Source of the DNA: Cyclobacteriaceae bacterium
GTDB lineage: Bacteria > Bacteroidota > Bacteroidia > Cytophagales > Cyclobacteriaceae
Length of the DNA: 64,000 nucleotides
Assembly (NCBI GenBank): GCA_016787565.1
Contig: JAEUUG010000009.1
Span: forward strand, 186,001-250,000
Direction of reading: 5' to 3'
Part shown: one piece after another, positions 16,730-24,970 of the stretch
Numbering within the stretch: the stretch's first letter is position 1
How the letters are laid out: each line of letters begins with the position of its first letter
Made by a program: the position numbers and the translations under genes
The notes under the pieces: model-generated
What the model was told of the DNA's origin: nothing
The model's database searches: none
What the model saw: only the letters and a program-made list of their open reading frames with translations

Positions 16730-17629
16730 TTAATTATCTATTTTTTTCTCGTTGACTTCATCCAGAAACTTTTGAGCTTGCATTAAGTCAGCAAACTCGA
16801 AGAATTTGGATGTGCCAGCGGCAGACCGTATTTCGACTTTAACCAGTACTACGTCCTTATTCTTTTGAAATACATGCTTTTCCTTTTTGAAATCATCCGC
16901 CTCCATGGTTGATATTTTAAACGCAGTAGCGCGGATGGACTTGCAATATGAACATTCGTAGTGCTTAATCAACTCACCTGGTGCTGTAGCAGTTGCCTGC
17001 CGCGTAATTTCTTCCCTTACAACTTTCATTGTAAAGAACCCGCAATTATTGCATTTGAGCGCCTGCAGATGCCCCTGGTATTTCTCAATTAACACATCCC
17101 CCGATGACTCGTCATACCACACATCATAATCAATAGAGAACACATCCTCCTCGGCTTTCATGCCTGAATCGAGATGAACATCTTCTTCATGCTCAGCCAG
17201 CAAACGCATTTTCTTTCCTGTTTTGGGGTTTACCCTGGGCATGTATCGCCATTTCGTTAACTTTTTATTAATCACTTTAGGGTAGTAAAATTCCAGAATC
17301 AGGAAGGAAACATAACCGACTAACGTACCACCGGCAATTGATATGAACAGACGAACAAAGAACCAGATTTCAACTTCGTAGAGCTTATCCATGCCATACC
17401 GGTTGATGACCATTGCCGCACTGATGGCGATGCAGATGAATATCCACTCGTAATTTTTGATTTCCTTCCGATTGATATAGTCATACTTCCCCTTGTAATC
17501 TTTTATGGATGCGACTTTAAGCTTGTGTATTAGATAGATCAGTATGCCAATCGCAATCATGGCAATTGCTCCAATGAGCATGGCCATATGCCAGGCCGAT
17601 AAAAAAGGACTTGACTGTATATTCTGCAT
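16730..17629 (-). CDS. Membrane protein with zinc-ribbon domain, unknown function
   Basis: A 299-residue protein. The N-terminal half has three to four membrane spans (AMLIGAIAMIAIGILIYLI, WIFICIAISAAMVI, FVRLFISIAGGTLVGYVSFLI). The C-terminal half is cytoplasmic or periplasmic and carries two Cys pairs, KCNNCGFF at about 202-209 and ECSYCKSI at about 236-243, which together form a zinc-ribbon pattern. No family is recognised. It is the first gene of a likely pair with the tail-specific protease, so a role in envelope proteolysis or quality control is possible but unproven. The minus-strand region upstream holds TTATATTTA, a near match to a -7 box. Confidence 0.75.
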   Translation of the reverse strand: MQNIQSSPFLSAWHMAMLIGAIAMIAIGILIYLIHKLKVASIKDYKGKYDYINRKEIKNYEWIFICIAISAAMVINRYGMDKLYEVEIWFFVRLFISIAGGTLVGYVSFLILEFYYPKVINKKLTKWRYMPRVNPKTGKKMRLLAEHEEDVHLDSGMKAEEDVFSIDYDVWYDESSGDVLIEKYQGHLQALKCNNCGFFTMKVVREEITRQATATAPGELIKHYECSYCKSIRATAFKISTMEADDFKKEKHVFQKNKDVVLVKVEIRSAAGTSKFFEFADLMQAQKFLDEVNEKKIDN

Positions 17630-17922
17630 AGCGTGTTTTAAAGATTTTAAATATAAGGATTAACCCTGAATTAGAAATGCTGATGGTTTTCTGTTAAGAG
17701 AACTAATCATGTCTGGCATCATTCAAATACAATTCGAAGTACGTTGTTTGACTACCCAACGCTCTTAAGCCCGATTATCTTGTTCTGCTTATGCCTTTAT
17801 ATACACAAATCAAATTCAATTATTTCTAGCAATAGATAGCCTTAACCAATATTATTTCAAGAGGTTATCGCATTTTAATGATTCACTACATGAATGTTAT
17901 TCCTTACTTCTGTACTCATGCT

Positions 17923-17943
17923 AACTTGTGCATTTTTACACAG
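17923..17943. promoter_or_regulatory. Operator copy 1 (TGTGCATTnnTACACA type)
   Basis: AACTTGTGCATT, then TT, then TACACAG. The core TGTG-N8-CACA is an inverted repeat. It is identical to copy 2 except for the two central bases and lies exactly 53 bp (about five helical turns) upstream of it. Confidence 0.6.
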
Positions 17944-17975
17944 TATTTATTTTTATTTAACTATTTTTTTACATA

Positions 17976-17996
17976 AACTTGTGCATTAATACACAG
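17976..17996. promoter_or_regulatory. Operator copy 2 (TGTGCATTnnTACACA type)
   Basis: AACTTGTGCATT, then AA, then TACACAG. With ATTAAT at its centre this copy is the better palindrome (TGTG.ATTAAT.CACA). It ends 2 bp before the ATG at 17999 and 32 bp before the alternative ATG at 18029, so a bound dimer would cover the transcription or translation start. Confidence 0.6.
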
Positions 17997-17998
17997 AT

Positions 17999-18247
17999 AT
18001 GAGCGATTACCAGAAAAGGAGAATTGAAATGGAGTTGAGATCATTCACATCCAAAAACTTTGAAAAACCATCAGATTGCAAGAATCTGGATCAGATACGA
18101 TTCTACGTAAAAGAGCTTTGTCTAAAGATTGAAAATCTGGAGGTAAACGGGCAGTACGTTCCGCAATGGGCTTATGCGCTGCTGGCCCAGTACAATGACC
18201 GGCAGAACAGTATGATTCACCTGGAATTTAGAAATATGTATTGCTGA
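17999..18247 (+). CDS. Small protein of unknown function, first gene of an operator-controlled pair
   Basis: An 82-residue basic, helical protein that I do not recognise. It shows no signal peptide, no membrane span and no clear helix-turn-helix. Its C-terminal part (NGQYVPQWAYALLAQYNDRQN) is rich in aromatic residues. The ATG at 17999 abuts operator copy 2. An in-frame ATG at 18029 (Met11) is preceded by AGGAG at a 7-base distance, a very good ribosome-binding site for this phylum, and would give a 72-residue product. The stop codon shares one base with the start of the next gene (TGATG), so translation of the two is probably coupled. Confidence 0.6.
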   Translation: MSDYQKRRIEMELRSFTSKNFEKPSDCKNLDQIRFYVKELCLKIENLEVNGQYVPQWAYALLAQYNDRQNSMIHLEFRNMYC

Positions 18248-18477
18248 TGATGCGCTATATCCCCTCTCCCATTCCATTGAAATATGATTTCGTATTTAGT
18301 GCCACGGCCAATTCTTCAGGCAGAATGCAATACCATCGTATTAAACCAGGCCAATCTAAATTGCGGATCAGTCGTACAGAATTTATAAAAGCCTATAATG
18401 AGGCACAGATAATAGCCATCAATCCCTTGCAGCAACGCGGCCAGGAGGCTGTTTTCCAATTTGAATTTTATATCTAG
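18247..18477 (+). CDS. Small protein of unknown function, second gene of the pair
   Basis: A 76-residue cytoplasmic protein, not recognised. It reads as mixed alpha/beta: PLKYDFVFSATANSSGRM as two strands, a helix around ISRTEFIKAYNEAQIIA, and a final strand AVFQFEFYI. The start is the ATG at 18247-18249, which overlaps the upstream stop by one base in the arrangement TGATG; another ATG follows directly. Its 3' end overlaps the MazG-like gene on the opposite strand by 4 bp. The coupling suggests a two-subunit product or a pair such as toxin/antitoxin or regulator/effector, but neither sequence shows a known motif. Confidence 0.55.
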   Translation: MMRYIPSPIPLKYDFVFSATANSSGRMQYHRIKPGQSKLRISRTEFIKAYNEAQIIAINPLQQRGQEAVFQFEFYI

Positions 18478-18947
18478 GATTTATTGAGAATGCCTTCCAG
18501 GTCAGCCGGACTATAATTGATCGATTTGATCGTTTTATTGTCAGATTTGCGATAGACAAGCCATTTTCCATCCTGCTGACTGTAATAACACTCGGTTCCG
18601 TCTTTCTGTAAATAATGCGCAACCGTTGCCTTTGCTTCCTCCTCCGAATTGCAGGCCTTACTCATGTTGCTGCGTTGAACTTCTTCAAAAAGGGGTTTAA
18701 ACTTTTCACCTATTCCAAATTCAAGAATGGCACCGGATAAGACATATTGAATATCGCATAAAGCATCGGCTATTCCCACAACATCCTTTTCCAGAATGGC
18801 CACTTCCAATTCTTTCAATTCTTCGGCAATAAGTGCCACCCGAAGCCTGCAGCGGTCTTCACCCGGGATTGTTGGAGTTTCTAAAATTGGATGTTTGAAT
18901 GTTTTGTGAAATTCTGCTACCAAGTTCAAGGCATCGGGCTGTTGCAT
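18474..18947 (-). CDS. MazG-like / PRA-PH-type nucleotide pyrophosphohydrolase
   Basis: A 157-residue protein whose first 95 residues have the all-alpha NTP pyrophosphohydrolase pattern: LVAEFHKTFKHP, then RLRVALIAEELKELEVAI (the metal-binding EExxE helix) and IADALCDIQYVLSGAILEFG (ExxD-like helix). The family hydrolyses nucleoside triphosphates, often for pool cleaning. The C-terminal 60 residues form a separate small domain with AHYLQKDGTECYYSQQDGKWLVYRK, which is not part of the usual MazG fold. Convergent with the two-gene unit and overlapping it by 4 bp. Substrate cannot be predicted. Confidence 0.75.
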   Translation of the reverse strand: MQQPDALNLVAEFHKTFKHPILETPTIPGEDRCRLRVALIAEELKELEVAILEKDVVGIADALCDIQYVLSGAILEFGIGEKFKPLFEEVQRSNMSKACNSEEEAKATVAHYLQKDGTECYYSQQDGKWLVYRKSDNKTIKSINYSPADLEGILNKS

Positions 18948-19126
18948 AAGGATTAAATGATTGTTGTTGAATTGTGTCTACTGTGATAAATCGATTTTGA
19001 TTATCCTGAAATTCGATCGTAAAGATAATCCGAAGGTCTGAACTCTTGTTTTTTTATAATCCGTTTTAAAGCCTTATAGGCGCTAAATACATGCGATTTC
19101 TGAAAAATTTAGACTATTATTGCGCC

Positions 19127-19486
19127 ATGTTCAGTTTTTTCAGAAAGAAAGGCATTGAAAAATTTTTAACCATCCTGACAGGATTGGTCTTTCTGAACAT
19201 GAGCTTTTTCATGGCTGAGGTTTCCGCTTTGAAGCTTTGCAAAAACCAACAGATGATGGAGAACATCATCAAGTTAATTGCCGGATCAGCTTCTGAAGAA
19301 GAAACTGACATCTTTGGTGGATCAGAGAAAGACAACACAGCCGATAAAGAAGTCGATTTTTCGGTAGAAAAAATTATCATCTTCGATTTCACCACGTTGC
19401 CTTTTCAGTTGGCCAATAAAACTTGTGATGGCGCCAAGCCCATAACGGGGAACCCCGAAACCATCAATCCCCCTCCCGAATCGTAG
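19127..19486 (+). CDS. Small membrane protein of unknown function upstream of carbonic anhydrase
   Basis: About 119 residues from the ATG at 19127; an in-frame ATG at 19091 would add 12 residues. The N-terminus is positively charged (FSFFRKKGIEKF) and followed by a hydrophobic segment FLTILTGLVFLNMSFFMAEVSA that is one membrane span or an uncleaved signal. The rest is acidic, with SEEETDIFGGSEKDNTADKEVDF, and the tail is proline-rich. No family is recognised. It precedes the carbonic anhydrase gene by 130 bp on the same strand, so it may belong to the bicarbonate uptake unit; that link is positional only. Confidence 0.55.
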   Translation: MFSFFRKKGIEKFLTILTGLVFLNMSFFMAEVSALKLCKNQQMMENIIKLIAGSASEEETDIFGGSEKDNTADKEVDFSVEKIIIFDFTTLPFQLANKTCDGAKPITGNPETINPPPES

Positions 19487-19616
19487 GGAATTCACACCAG
19501 AGAACAGATCATTCTCGTTGATCATCTCTTGCTCATCAAAAAAAGTCATCAACCAACCTATTCTTTCCTCAAGAGAAGAGGGGAATCCATTATTAACAAT
19601 TATCTGAGAATCTATT

Positions 19617-20273
19617 ATGAACATATATAATGCACTATTGGAAGGAAATAAAAAGTGGGTAGCAGAAAAGACCAAGGCCGATCCTGAGTTCTTCGAGCGG
19701 TTGTCAAAAGGGCAAAGCCCACAAGTACTGTGGATTGGTTGTTCTGACAGTCGCGTACCGGCCAATGAAATAACCGGAACCAACCCAGGTGAAGTCTTTG
19801 TGCATCGGAATATTGCCAATATGGTTGTCCATTCTGATATGAACATGCTGAGTGTTCTTGACTATGCTGTTAATATTCTGAAGGTACGCCATGTTATTGT
19901 GTGTGGCCATTACGGCTGCGGAGGTGTTAAAGCCGCAATGGAAAATGCCCAAAATGGTTTGGTTGACAACTGGCTACGTCATATTAAAGATGTCTACAGA
20001 ATTTACAGTGATGAACTGAACGCTATCGAAGATCCTACTGACCGTGTTGATCGCTTCACAGAACTGAATGTAATTGAACAAGTCTTCGATCTTTCAAAAA
20101 CCTCGATCATACAGAATGCGTGGAAAGACCGAAACTCACCAGTTATTCACGGTTGGGTTTACAGCTTAAAAACCGGGCTGATCAAAGACCTGGGGGTGTC
20201 CTTCGATTCGCAGGATTCCCTGCCGCCAATCTACCGATTTGACAGCCTCATGCCGAAAGTAACAACGGTTTAA
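19617..20273 (+). CDS. Beta-class carbonic anhydrase
   Basis: A 218-residue zinc enzyme that interconverts CO2 and bicarbonate. Zinc ligands are Cys42 in WIGCSDSRVPAN, His98 and Cys101 in CGHYGCGGVKAAM; Asp44 and Arg46 form the catalytic dyad. GEVFVHRNIANMV is the other conserved block. Length is typical for bacterial Can-like proteins. No signal peptide, so cytoplasmic. The SulP transporter gene starts 29 bp downstream, and the pair probably works together, the transporter bringing in bicarbonate and the enzyme balancing it with CO2. Confidence 0.95.
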   Translation: MNIYNALLEGNKKWVAEKTKADPEFFERLSKGQSPQVLWIGCSDSRVPANEITGTNPGEVFVHRNIANMVVHSDMNMLSVLDYAVNILKVRHVIVCGHYGCGGVKAAMENAQNGLVDNWLRHIKDVYRIYSDELNAIEDPTDRVDRFTELNVIEQVFDLSKTSIIQNAWKDRNSPVIHGWVYSLKTGLIKDLGVSFDSQDSLPPIYRFDSLMPKVTTV

Positions 20274-20302
20274 ATATTCTCTATTAGCAGCATCCGATTT
20301 CC

Positions 20303-21868
20303 ATGAACGCAGGATTTATTCGAAACATTAAAAGTGATTTATCAGCCAGTCTCGTAGTCTTTCTGGTGGCATTGCCACTATGCCTAGGACTTGGGTTGGC
20401 CTCAACCGGACGAACTGATCTGGTCTTCTCTGGAATTATTGCTGGAATTGTTGGCGGTATTGTAGTCGGACTCCTCAGTGGCTCGCCACTGGGTGTTTCC
20501 GGTCCTGCTGCAGGCCTCGTGGTTATTGTTTTGGGTGCCCTAAAAACACTGGGAACTTTCGAAACACTGCTACTAGCCGTTTTCGTGGCGGGCATTATTC
20601 AATTATTAGCTGGTTTTCTAAAAGCAGGGATCATCGCCTATTATTTCCCATCCTCTGTAATTAAAGGCATGCTGGCGGCCATTGGCCTCACCCTCATCCT
20701 AAAAGAAATACCCCATGCCCTGGGGTATGATAAGGACTTTATGGGCGACTTTGCACTTGAACAAGCAGATGGGCACAACACCTTCAGCGAAATCTACTAC
20801 GCTTTCGTTTACCATTCTCCGGGAGCCGTGGTTATCAGCGTTGTATCGATTTTATTGTTAATCGTTTTTGACTTACCCAAAGTCAGATACCTGGGTTTAT
20901 TTAAGTTCTTACCGGGTGCACTTTTTGTAGTTCTTTCAGGAATCGGACTTAATGCCTTGTTTGCTGCTGTGCTGCCAGAATGGAAAATGGGTGGCGAGCA
21001 CCTGGTGCAATTGCCGGTAGCATCTTCCCTGGGTGACTTTATTGGATTCTTCCGCCTTCCGGATTTCTCGCAATGGAACAACCCCCAGGTTTATGTCGTG
21101 GCTTTTACCCTGGCTATTGTGGCCAGCATCGAAACATTATTGTGTGTTGAGGCAACTGATAAACTGGATCCTCAAAAAAGAAGTACACCAACCAATCAGG
21201 AATTAAAAGCTCAAGGTGTAGGAAACATGCTCTCCGGGTTAATTGGCGGTCTTCCGATTACCCAAGTCATCGTGAGAAGTTCGGCAAACATCAATGCAGG
21301 CGGAAAGACAAAATTATCCTCCATCCTGCACGGGGTTATTCTTTTACTCTCGGCCATTCTGATACCCACTTTTTTGAATCTCATTCCGCTTGCCAGCCTT
21401 GCGGCCATTCTCTTGATAGTTGGGTACAAACTCTCTAAAATTTCACTTTACCAATCGATGTATAAACTCGGTTGGGAACAATTCATTCCATTCATCGTAA
21501 CCATCTTTGCTATCCTGGCAACCGATCTCCTAAAAGGGATTGGTATCGGGATGGTTTTTGCCATTTTCTTCATCCTCCGCAAAAACTATAAGCACGCCTA
21601 TCACTTTAAACGCGAGAAACATGACGATCAGGAGGTTATCACCATTCGGCTTTCGGAAGAAGTTACATTTTTGAATAAAGCCAGCATTCAATTGAGTCTT
21701 GATGATGTTCCCCAAAATGCCAAGGTAATTATTGATGGTACACACTCCATTGCCATTGACTACGATGTGCTGGAGCTCATAGAAGATTTCAAACGACAGA
21801 CAGCCCCTGGAAAAAATATTGAGGTGGAAACGCGTGGCATACGCGAGGTTCACGTGATCGGCCATTAA
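20303..21868 (+). CDS. SulP/SLC26 family anion (probably bicarbonate) transporter
   Basis: A 521-residue permease. The N-terminal block SASLVVFLVALPLCLGLGLASTG and GSPLGVSGPAAGLVVIV are SulP signatures; about 11-12 hydrophobic segments follow, with IVASIETLLCVEATDKLDP in the middle. The C-terminal 85 residues (VTFLNKASIQLSLDD to the end) form a STAS domain. Substrates in the family include sulfate, bicarbonate and dicarboxylates. The carbonic anhydrase gene 29 bp upstream points to bicarbonate; CA-SulP pairing, sometimes as fusions, is well known. A hairpin with a weak T tail follows the stop. Confidence 0.9.
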   Translation: MNAGFIRNIKSDLSASLVVFLVALPLCLGLGLASTGRTDLVFSGIIAGIVGGIVVGLLSGSPLGVSGPAAGLVVIVLGALKTLGTFETLLLAVFVAGIIQLLAGFLKAGIIAYYFPSSVIKGMLAAIGLTLILKEIPHALGYDKDFMGDFALEQADGHNTFSEIYYAFVYHSPGAVVISVVSILLLIVFDLPKVRYLGLFKFLPGALFVVLSGIGLNALFAAVLPEWKMGGEHLVQLPVASSLGDFIGFFRLPDFSQWNNPQVYVVAFTLAIVASIETLLCVEATDKLDPQKRSTPTNQELKAQGVGNMLSGLIGGLPITQVIVRSSANINAGGKTKLSSILHGVILLLSAILIPTFLNLIPLASLAAILLIVGYKLSKISLYQSMYKLGWEQFIPFIVTIFAILATDLLKGIGIGMVFAIFFILRKNYKHAYHFKREKHDDQEVITIRLSEEVTFLNKASIQLSLDDVPQNAKVIIDGTHSIAIDYDVLELIEDFKRQTAPGKNIEVETRGIREVHVIGH

Positions 21869-21893
21869 CAATTTTGTTTTTTCAGTTAACCTT

Positions 21894-21928
21894 AGCCGTG
21901 TCCTGTAATGGGCACGGCTCCTTTATAA
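21894..21928 (+). terminator. Terminator-like hairpin after the SulP gene
   Basis: AGCCGTGTCC pairs with GGGCACGGCT (one G-T pair) around a 6-nt loop at 21894-21919. The T tail is short (CTTTAT), so it may be an incomplete terminator. Confidence 0.5.
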
Positions 21929-21969
21929 CTGAAAAGTAAGGTCACGCACAAACCTCTACACAACTTTTT

Positions 21970-21977
21970 TATCTTTG
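21970..21977 (+). promoter_or_regulatory. -7 box for tyrS
   Basis: TATCTTTG matches TAnnTTTG exactly, 16 bp before the preferred ATG of tyrS. No clear TTTG at the -33 distance. The leader would be very short. Confidence 0.35.
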
Positions 21978-21993
21978 CGCCAAACTGATGATA

Positions 21994-23274
21994 ATGAAGA
22001 ATTTTGTTGAAGAGTTGCGCTGGCGCGGGATGATACACGATGTAATGCCCGGAACGGAAGAACAGCTTAATAAGGAAGTAACCTCCGGATATATTGGTTT
22101 TGACCCAACTGCCGATTCACTGCACATCGGCCACCTGGCACAAATCATGACGTTGCTTCACTTTCAAAAGGCCGGACATAAACCGTATGCACTCGTGGGT
22201 GGTGCAACCGGAATGGTCGGTGATCCTTCCGGTAAATCAGCTGAGCGCAATCTCCTCTCCGAAGATGTGCTCACGCATAATGTAGCGTGTGTAAAACAGC
22301 AACTCGAAAAGTTTCTTGATTTCACCGGGGCAAATGCTGCCGAAATGGTGAACAACTACGATTGGTTTAAAGGATTTGCGTTCCTGGATTTTATCCGCGA
22401 TGTCGGCAAACACATTACAGTGAACTATATGCTGGCTAAAGATTCGGTACAGAAACGATTGGAGTCCGGGCTTTCCTTTACTGAGTTTACCTACCAGCTT
22501 GTACAAGGCTATGATTTCTACTGGCTGTACGCGAACAAAAACTGCAAACTTCAAATGGGAGGCTCCGATCAGTGGGGCAACATTGTTACGGGCACAGAAT
22601 TGATCAGGCGCAAAGCCAATGGCGATGCCTATGCCCTGACTACCAAACTGATTACCAAGGCTGATGGCACCAAGTTCGGAAAAACCGAAGGTGGTAACAT
22701 CTGGCTTGATCCGAAAAAGACATCACCTTACAAATTTTACCAGTATTGGCTTAACGTTTCCGATGAAGATGGTGTGAACTTCATCAAAATATTTACGCAG
22801 AAAGCAAAAGAAGAAATTGATGCCCTCATTGCCGATCACGCCCTTGCTCCTCACCTGCGCAAACTTCAGCAGGCACTAGCAGAAGATATTACTACGCGGG
22901 TACACTCTGCCGAAGACTATCATCTGGCTGTAAAAGCATCCTCTATACTCTTTGGGAATTCAACTACCGAAGAGTTACAAAGTATTGATGAGGATACATT
23001 GTTGGCTGTTTTCGAAGGCGTACCACAGGTTAGCATTACACCAGACGAGTATGCGAATTGTGCTTCTGTAACCGATCTCCTGTCTACGGTTACAAAGTCG
23101 CTTGTATTTCCTTCGAAAGGTGAAGCCCGAAAAATGATTCAGGCAGGAGGCGTGAGTATCAACAAAATAAAAGTTGAAGATGCCAATCAAAAAACAGCGT
23201 ATGCGCTGTTGCAGAAAAAATACCTGCTGGCACAGAAGGGGAAGAAGAATTATTACTTGATAGTAGTAGAATAA
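21994..23274 (+). CDS. tyrS: Tyrosyl-tRNA synthetase
   Basis: A class I aminoacyl-tRNA synthetase of 426 residues that charges tRNA-Tyr. Visible motifs are the HIGH variant [14 protein letters not shown], the tyrosine-binding [50 protein letters not shown] and the KMSKS variant [14 protein letters not shown]. The C-terminus holds an S4 RNA-binding domain ([23 protein letters not shown]). The ATG at 21994 (MKNF) fits the family better than the ATG two codons earlier. A strong hairpin terminator follows the stop. Confidence 0.97.
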   Translation: MKNFVEELRWRGMIHDVMPGTEEQLNKEVTSGYIGFDPTADSLHIGHLAQIMTLLHFQKAGHKPYALVGGATGMVGDPSGKSAERNLLSEDVLTHNVACVKQQLEKFLDFTGANAAEMVNNYDWFKGFAFLDFIRDVGKHITVNYMLAKDSVQKRLESGLSFTEFTYQLVQGYDFYWLYANKNCKLQMGGSDQWGNIVTGTELIRRKANGDAYALTTKLITKADGTKFGKTEGGNIWLDPKKTSPYKFYQYWLNVSDEDGVNFIKIFTQKAKEEIDALIADHALAPHLRKLQQALAEDITTRVHSAEDYHLAVKASSILFGNSTTEELQSIDEDTLLAVFEGVPQVSITPDEYANCASVTDLLSTVTKSLVFPSKGEARKMIQAGGVSINKIKVEDANQKTAYALLQKKYLLAQKGKKNYYLIVVE

Positions 23275-23290
23275 TTATCAAGGTTACCCC

Positions 23291-23331
23291 AAAAAAAAGA
23301 AGCCGCTCTTTTTTGAACGGCTTCTTTTTTT
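23291..23331. terminator. Bidirectional intrinsic terminator
   Basis: AAAAAAGAAGCCG (23293-23305) pairs with CGGCTTCTTTTTT (23318-23330) around a 12-nt loop. A-run and T-run flank the stem, so it can serve tyrS on the plus strand and the beta-barrel gene on the minus strand. Confidence 0.9.
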
Positions 23332-23344
23332 AATACCACTACAC

Positions 23345-24031
23345 TTAGTTTCCAATTAAAATCGGATAGGCTACTGTTAGTTGGAAGGAGCGGTTTTGGT
23401 TCTTCCAATCACCACTTAAACCATCTGGCTTATCATACAGATTCGACAAGCCCATTCCAAAACGGAGGTCAATAATGATTGGACCTGCCTTTACGCCAGC
23501 ACCAAATTGAGCACCAAAATCTAGTCCGTTGTCGATATAATAGTCATCACCTTCATAAAAATCTGGTTCATCACCAAACTTAATTTTTCCATCATAATCC
23601 TCCGAGAAGCCCTGATAGGAGTAGCTTTCCTTGTACTTACCACCTATTCCAAAGGCAATCGAAGGTCCGGCATTCAGATAGAAGTTTCCTAATTTGTACT
23701 TGAAAAGTACCGGTAACTCCAGATAGTTTAAGGTATAAGAAGACTCATATAACCCAAAATAATCCGTAGTCTCTTCCCATCCTTTTTGGTGAAACAGAAG
23801 TTCCGGCTGCAAAAATAGCTTATCTCCAACAATTGGAAACTCGACAGCGGCACCCAAAATGAAACCAATTTTGTAACCATAGTCGGTGTATGGAGTGAAG
23901 TCATTCTTAATGTTATCGCTGAGCGCAACGGTCGCATACGAGCTACCAAGTTTAGGAATGATCGTGATCTGTGCCTGCAATGCAGAAGAAGCAATCAATG
24001 AAACAAAAAATCCCAGAATAATTTTTTTCAT
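23345..24031 (-). CDS. Outer-membrane beta-barrel protein (PorT/OMP_b-brl_2-like), copy 1
   Basis: A 228-residue exported protein. The signal peptide MKKIILGFFVSLIASSALQA is clear with the ATG at 24029-24031; the longer in-frame ATG at 24196 adds 55 unrelated residues. The mature part alternates hydrophobic residues and turns as expected of an eight-stranded barrel: KLGSSYATV, GYKIGFILGAAVEFPI, LFLQPELLFHQKGW, LNYLELPVLFKYKLG, FYLNAGPSIAFGIGG and a final FQLTVAYPIL strand. The QPELLF and YLELPVLFKYK strands are typical of the OMP_b-brl_2 family. Two paralogues follow upstream on the same strand. Function unknown. Confidence 0.85.
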   Translation of the reverse strand: MKKIILGFFVSLIASSALQAQITIIPKLGSSYATVALSDNIKNDFTPYTDYGYKIGFILGAAVEFPIVGDKLFLQPELLFHQKGWEETTDYFGLYESSYTLNYLELPVLFKYKLGNFYLNAGPSIAFGIGGKYKESYSYQGFSEDYDGKIKFGDEPDFYEGDDYYIDNGLDFGAQFGAGVKAGPIIIDLRFGMGLSNLYDKPDGLSGDWKNQNRSFQLTVAYPILIGN

Positions 24032-24045
24032 AACATGAGGGGTTA

Positions 24046-24079
24046 AAAAGTTAAGTAAATCTAACGAACATATTTCAAA
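24046..24079 (-). promoter_or_regulatory. Promoter-like boxes for barrel copy 1
   Basis: On the minus strand TTTG (24076-24079) and TAACTTTT (24046-24053, 7 of 8 to TAnnTTTG) are 22 bp apart, 15 bp before the preferred ATG. Confidence 0.35.
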
Positions 24080-24227
24080 ACTTCTAACCCCATATACATG
24101 TAGGCCGCTTAAAAGAAGTTCCAGGTAACTTCTTAAAACAAACTTATTCTGATATTCAGTTGCATCCTGACAACCTTTTGAAAAAAAACCAATCACTCGT
24201 AATCTTACTAGTAATCAAATGCTACTT

Positions 24228-24261
24228 AAAAAAGAAAGGCCATCTTAGATGATGGCCTTCT
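24228..24261 (-). terminator. Intrinsic terminator after barrel copy 2
   Basis: AAGGCCATC and GATGGCCTT (24236-24259) form a 9-bp stem with a 6-nt loop; on the minus strand it is followed by TTCTTTTTT. It separates copy 2 from copy 1, so each has its own transcript. Confidence 0.8.
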
Positions 24262-24283
24262 AACTAAATAAATTTAATATCAG

Positions 24284-24877
24284 TTATTTTCCGCCAAATA
24301 ACCGGTATCCAATTGAAAGTTGAATTACATTGTTGGTAACCTTTCCATCAGAAGAGTCTAACTCATCTACGATGTTTGATAATCCAAGTATGTACCGGGC
24401 GCTAAAGTTTAAGCCCATGGGAAGGTCAACACCCGCTCCCAAACCAAATCCGAAATCAAGGCCTTTGAGGTCATCTTTGATGTCTTCAGAATCACCATCC
24501 GATTCTCCTTTAGCGCTCATCAAAAAGCCAAACTGTGGACCTGCATGTATATTAAAAATCGGAGCAGGATTATATTTGAACATTACTGGGACAGAAATGT
24601 AATTCAGCTTCATAAGGTAGTCTCCATCTCCAGTATACTTGGCACCAACACTGTTAAAAAGCAACTCAGGCTGTAAACTGAATGATTCGGAAAAACCAAC
24701 ATTCAAGTATCCTCCTAAATGAAAACTGGTCCGATTATCAGGACTAATGGTAAAACCTTCAACATCATAATTTTGATTTGCCAAGTTCAGACCTCCTTTA
24801 ATACCACCACTTATACCTTGTGCAAAAGCACCAAAGGCTAAGGTTAGTAATGCAAATGACAGAATGATTTTTTTCAT
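24284..24877 (-). CDS. Outer-membrane beta-barrel protein (PorT/OMP_b-brl_2-like), copy 2
   Basis: A 197-residue exported protein with signal peptide KKIILSFALLTLAFGAFAQ. The strands mirror copy 1 and copy 3: GGIKGGLNLANQNYD, GGYLNVGFSESFSLQPELLF, LNYISVPVMFKYNPA, FNIHAGPQFGFLMSA, FGFGLGAGVDLPMGLNFSARY and a C-terminal VIQLSIGYRLFGGK. The GGLNLAN opening and LxxGAGVDLP strand are characteristic. An acidic loop (KGESDGDSEDIKDD) is likely extracellular or periplasmic. A terminator follows; function unknown. Confidence 0.88.
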   Translation of the reverse strand: MKKIILSFALLTLAFGAFAQGISGGIKGGLNLANQNYDVEGFTISPDNRTSFHLGGYLNVGFSESFSLQPELLFNSVGAKYTGDGDYLMKLNYISVPVMFKYNPAPIFNIHAGPQFGFLMSAKGESDGDSEDIKDDLKGLDFGFGLGAGVDLPMGLNFSARYILGLSNIVDELDSSDGKVTNNVIQLSIGYRLFGGK

Positions 24878-24970
24878 GATTGTTTGATTGTTTAGTTTAA
24901 CACTATGCGAAAGTCCTAAATAAATTATCTAAAAGCAAAAAACTAGGATCATCAAAACAGAAAACAAATA

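Larger units (their letters stand above)
17630..17998. other. AT-rich 369-bp intergenic region with twin operators
   Basis: No coding frame of credible quality is seen. The right-hand 80 bp hold two copies of a 21-bp palindromic motif (annotated separately) with an AT-rich spacer between them. The rest shows no repeat, tRNA or hairpin that I can support; it must carry the promoter of the minus-strand zinc-ribbon gene at its left end. Confidence 0.7.

Noticed and set aside
17923-17996. The two 21-bp repeats as a start of a CRISPR array
   Set aside because: Only two copies are present, the repeat is palindromic, and the 53-bp distance and the position before a small gene fit an operator better. 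No cas gene is in the window.
19322-19846. A 174-codon minus-strand frame overlapping the start of carbonic anhydrase
   Set aside because: It is antisense to the recognisable carbonic anhydrase and to the small membrane protein gene, shows no domain or signal, and has the look of a shadow frame.
23345-24196. Extended start of barrel copy 1 at 24196
   Set aside because: The 55 extra residues have no barrel or signal character, and a promoter-like pair lies inside them; the internal ATG gives a clean signal peptide.
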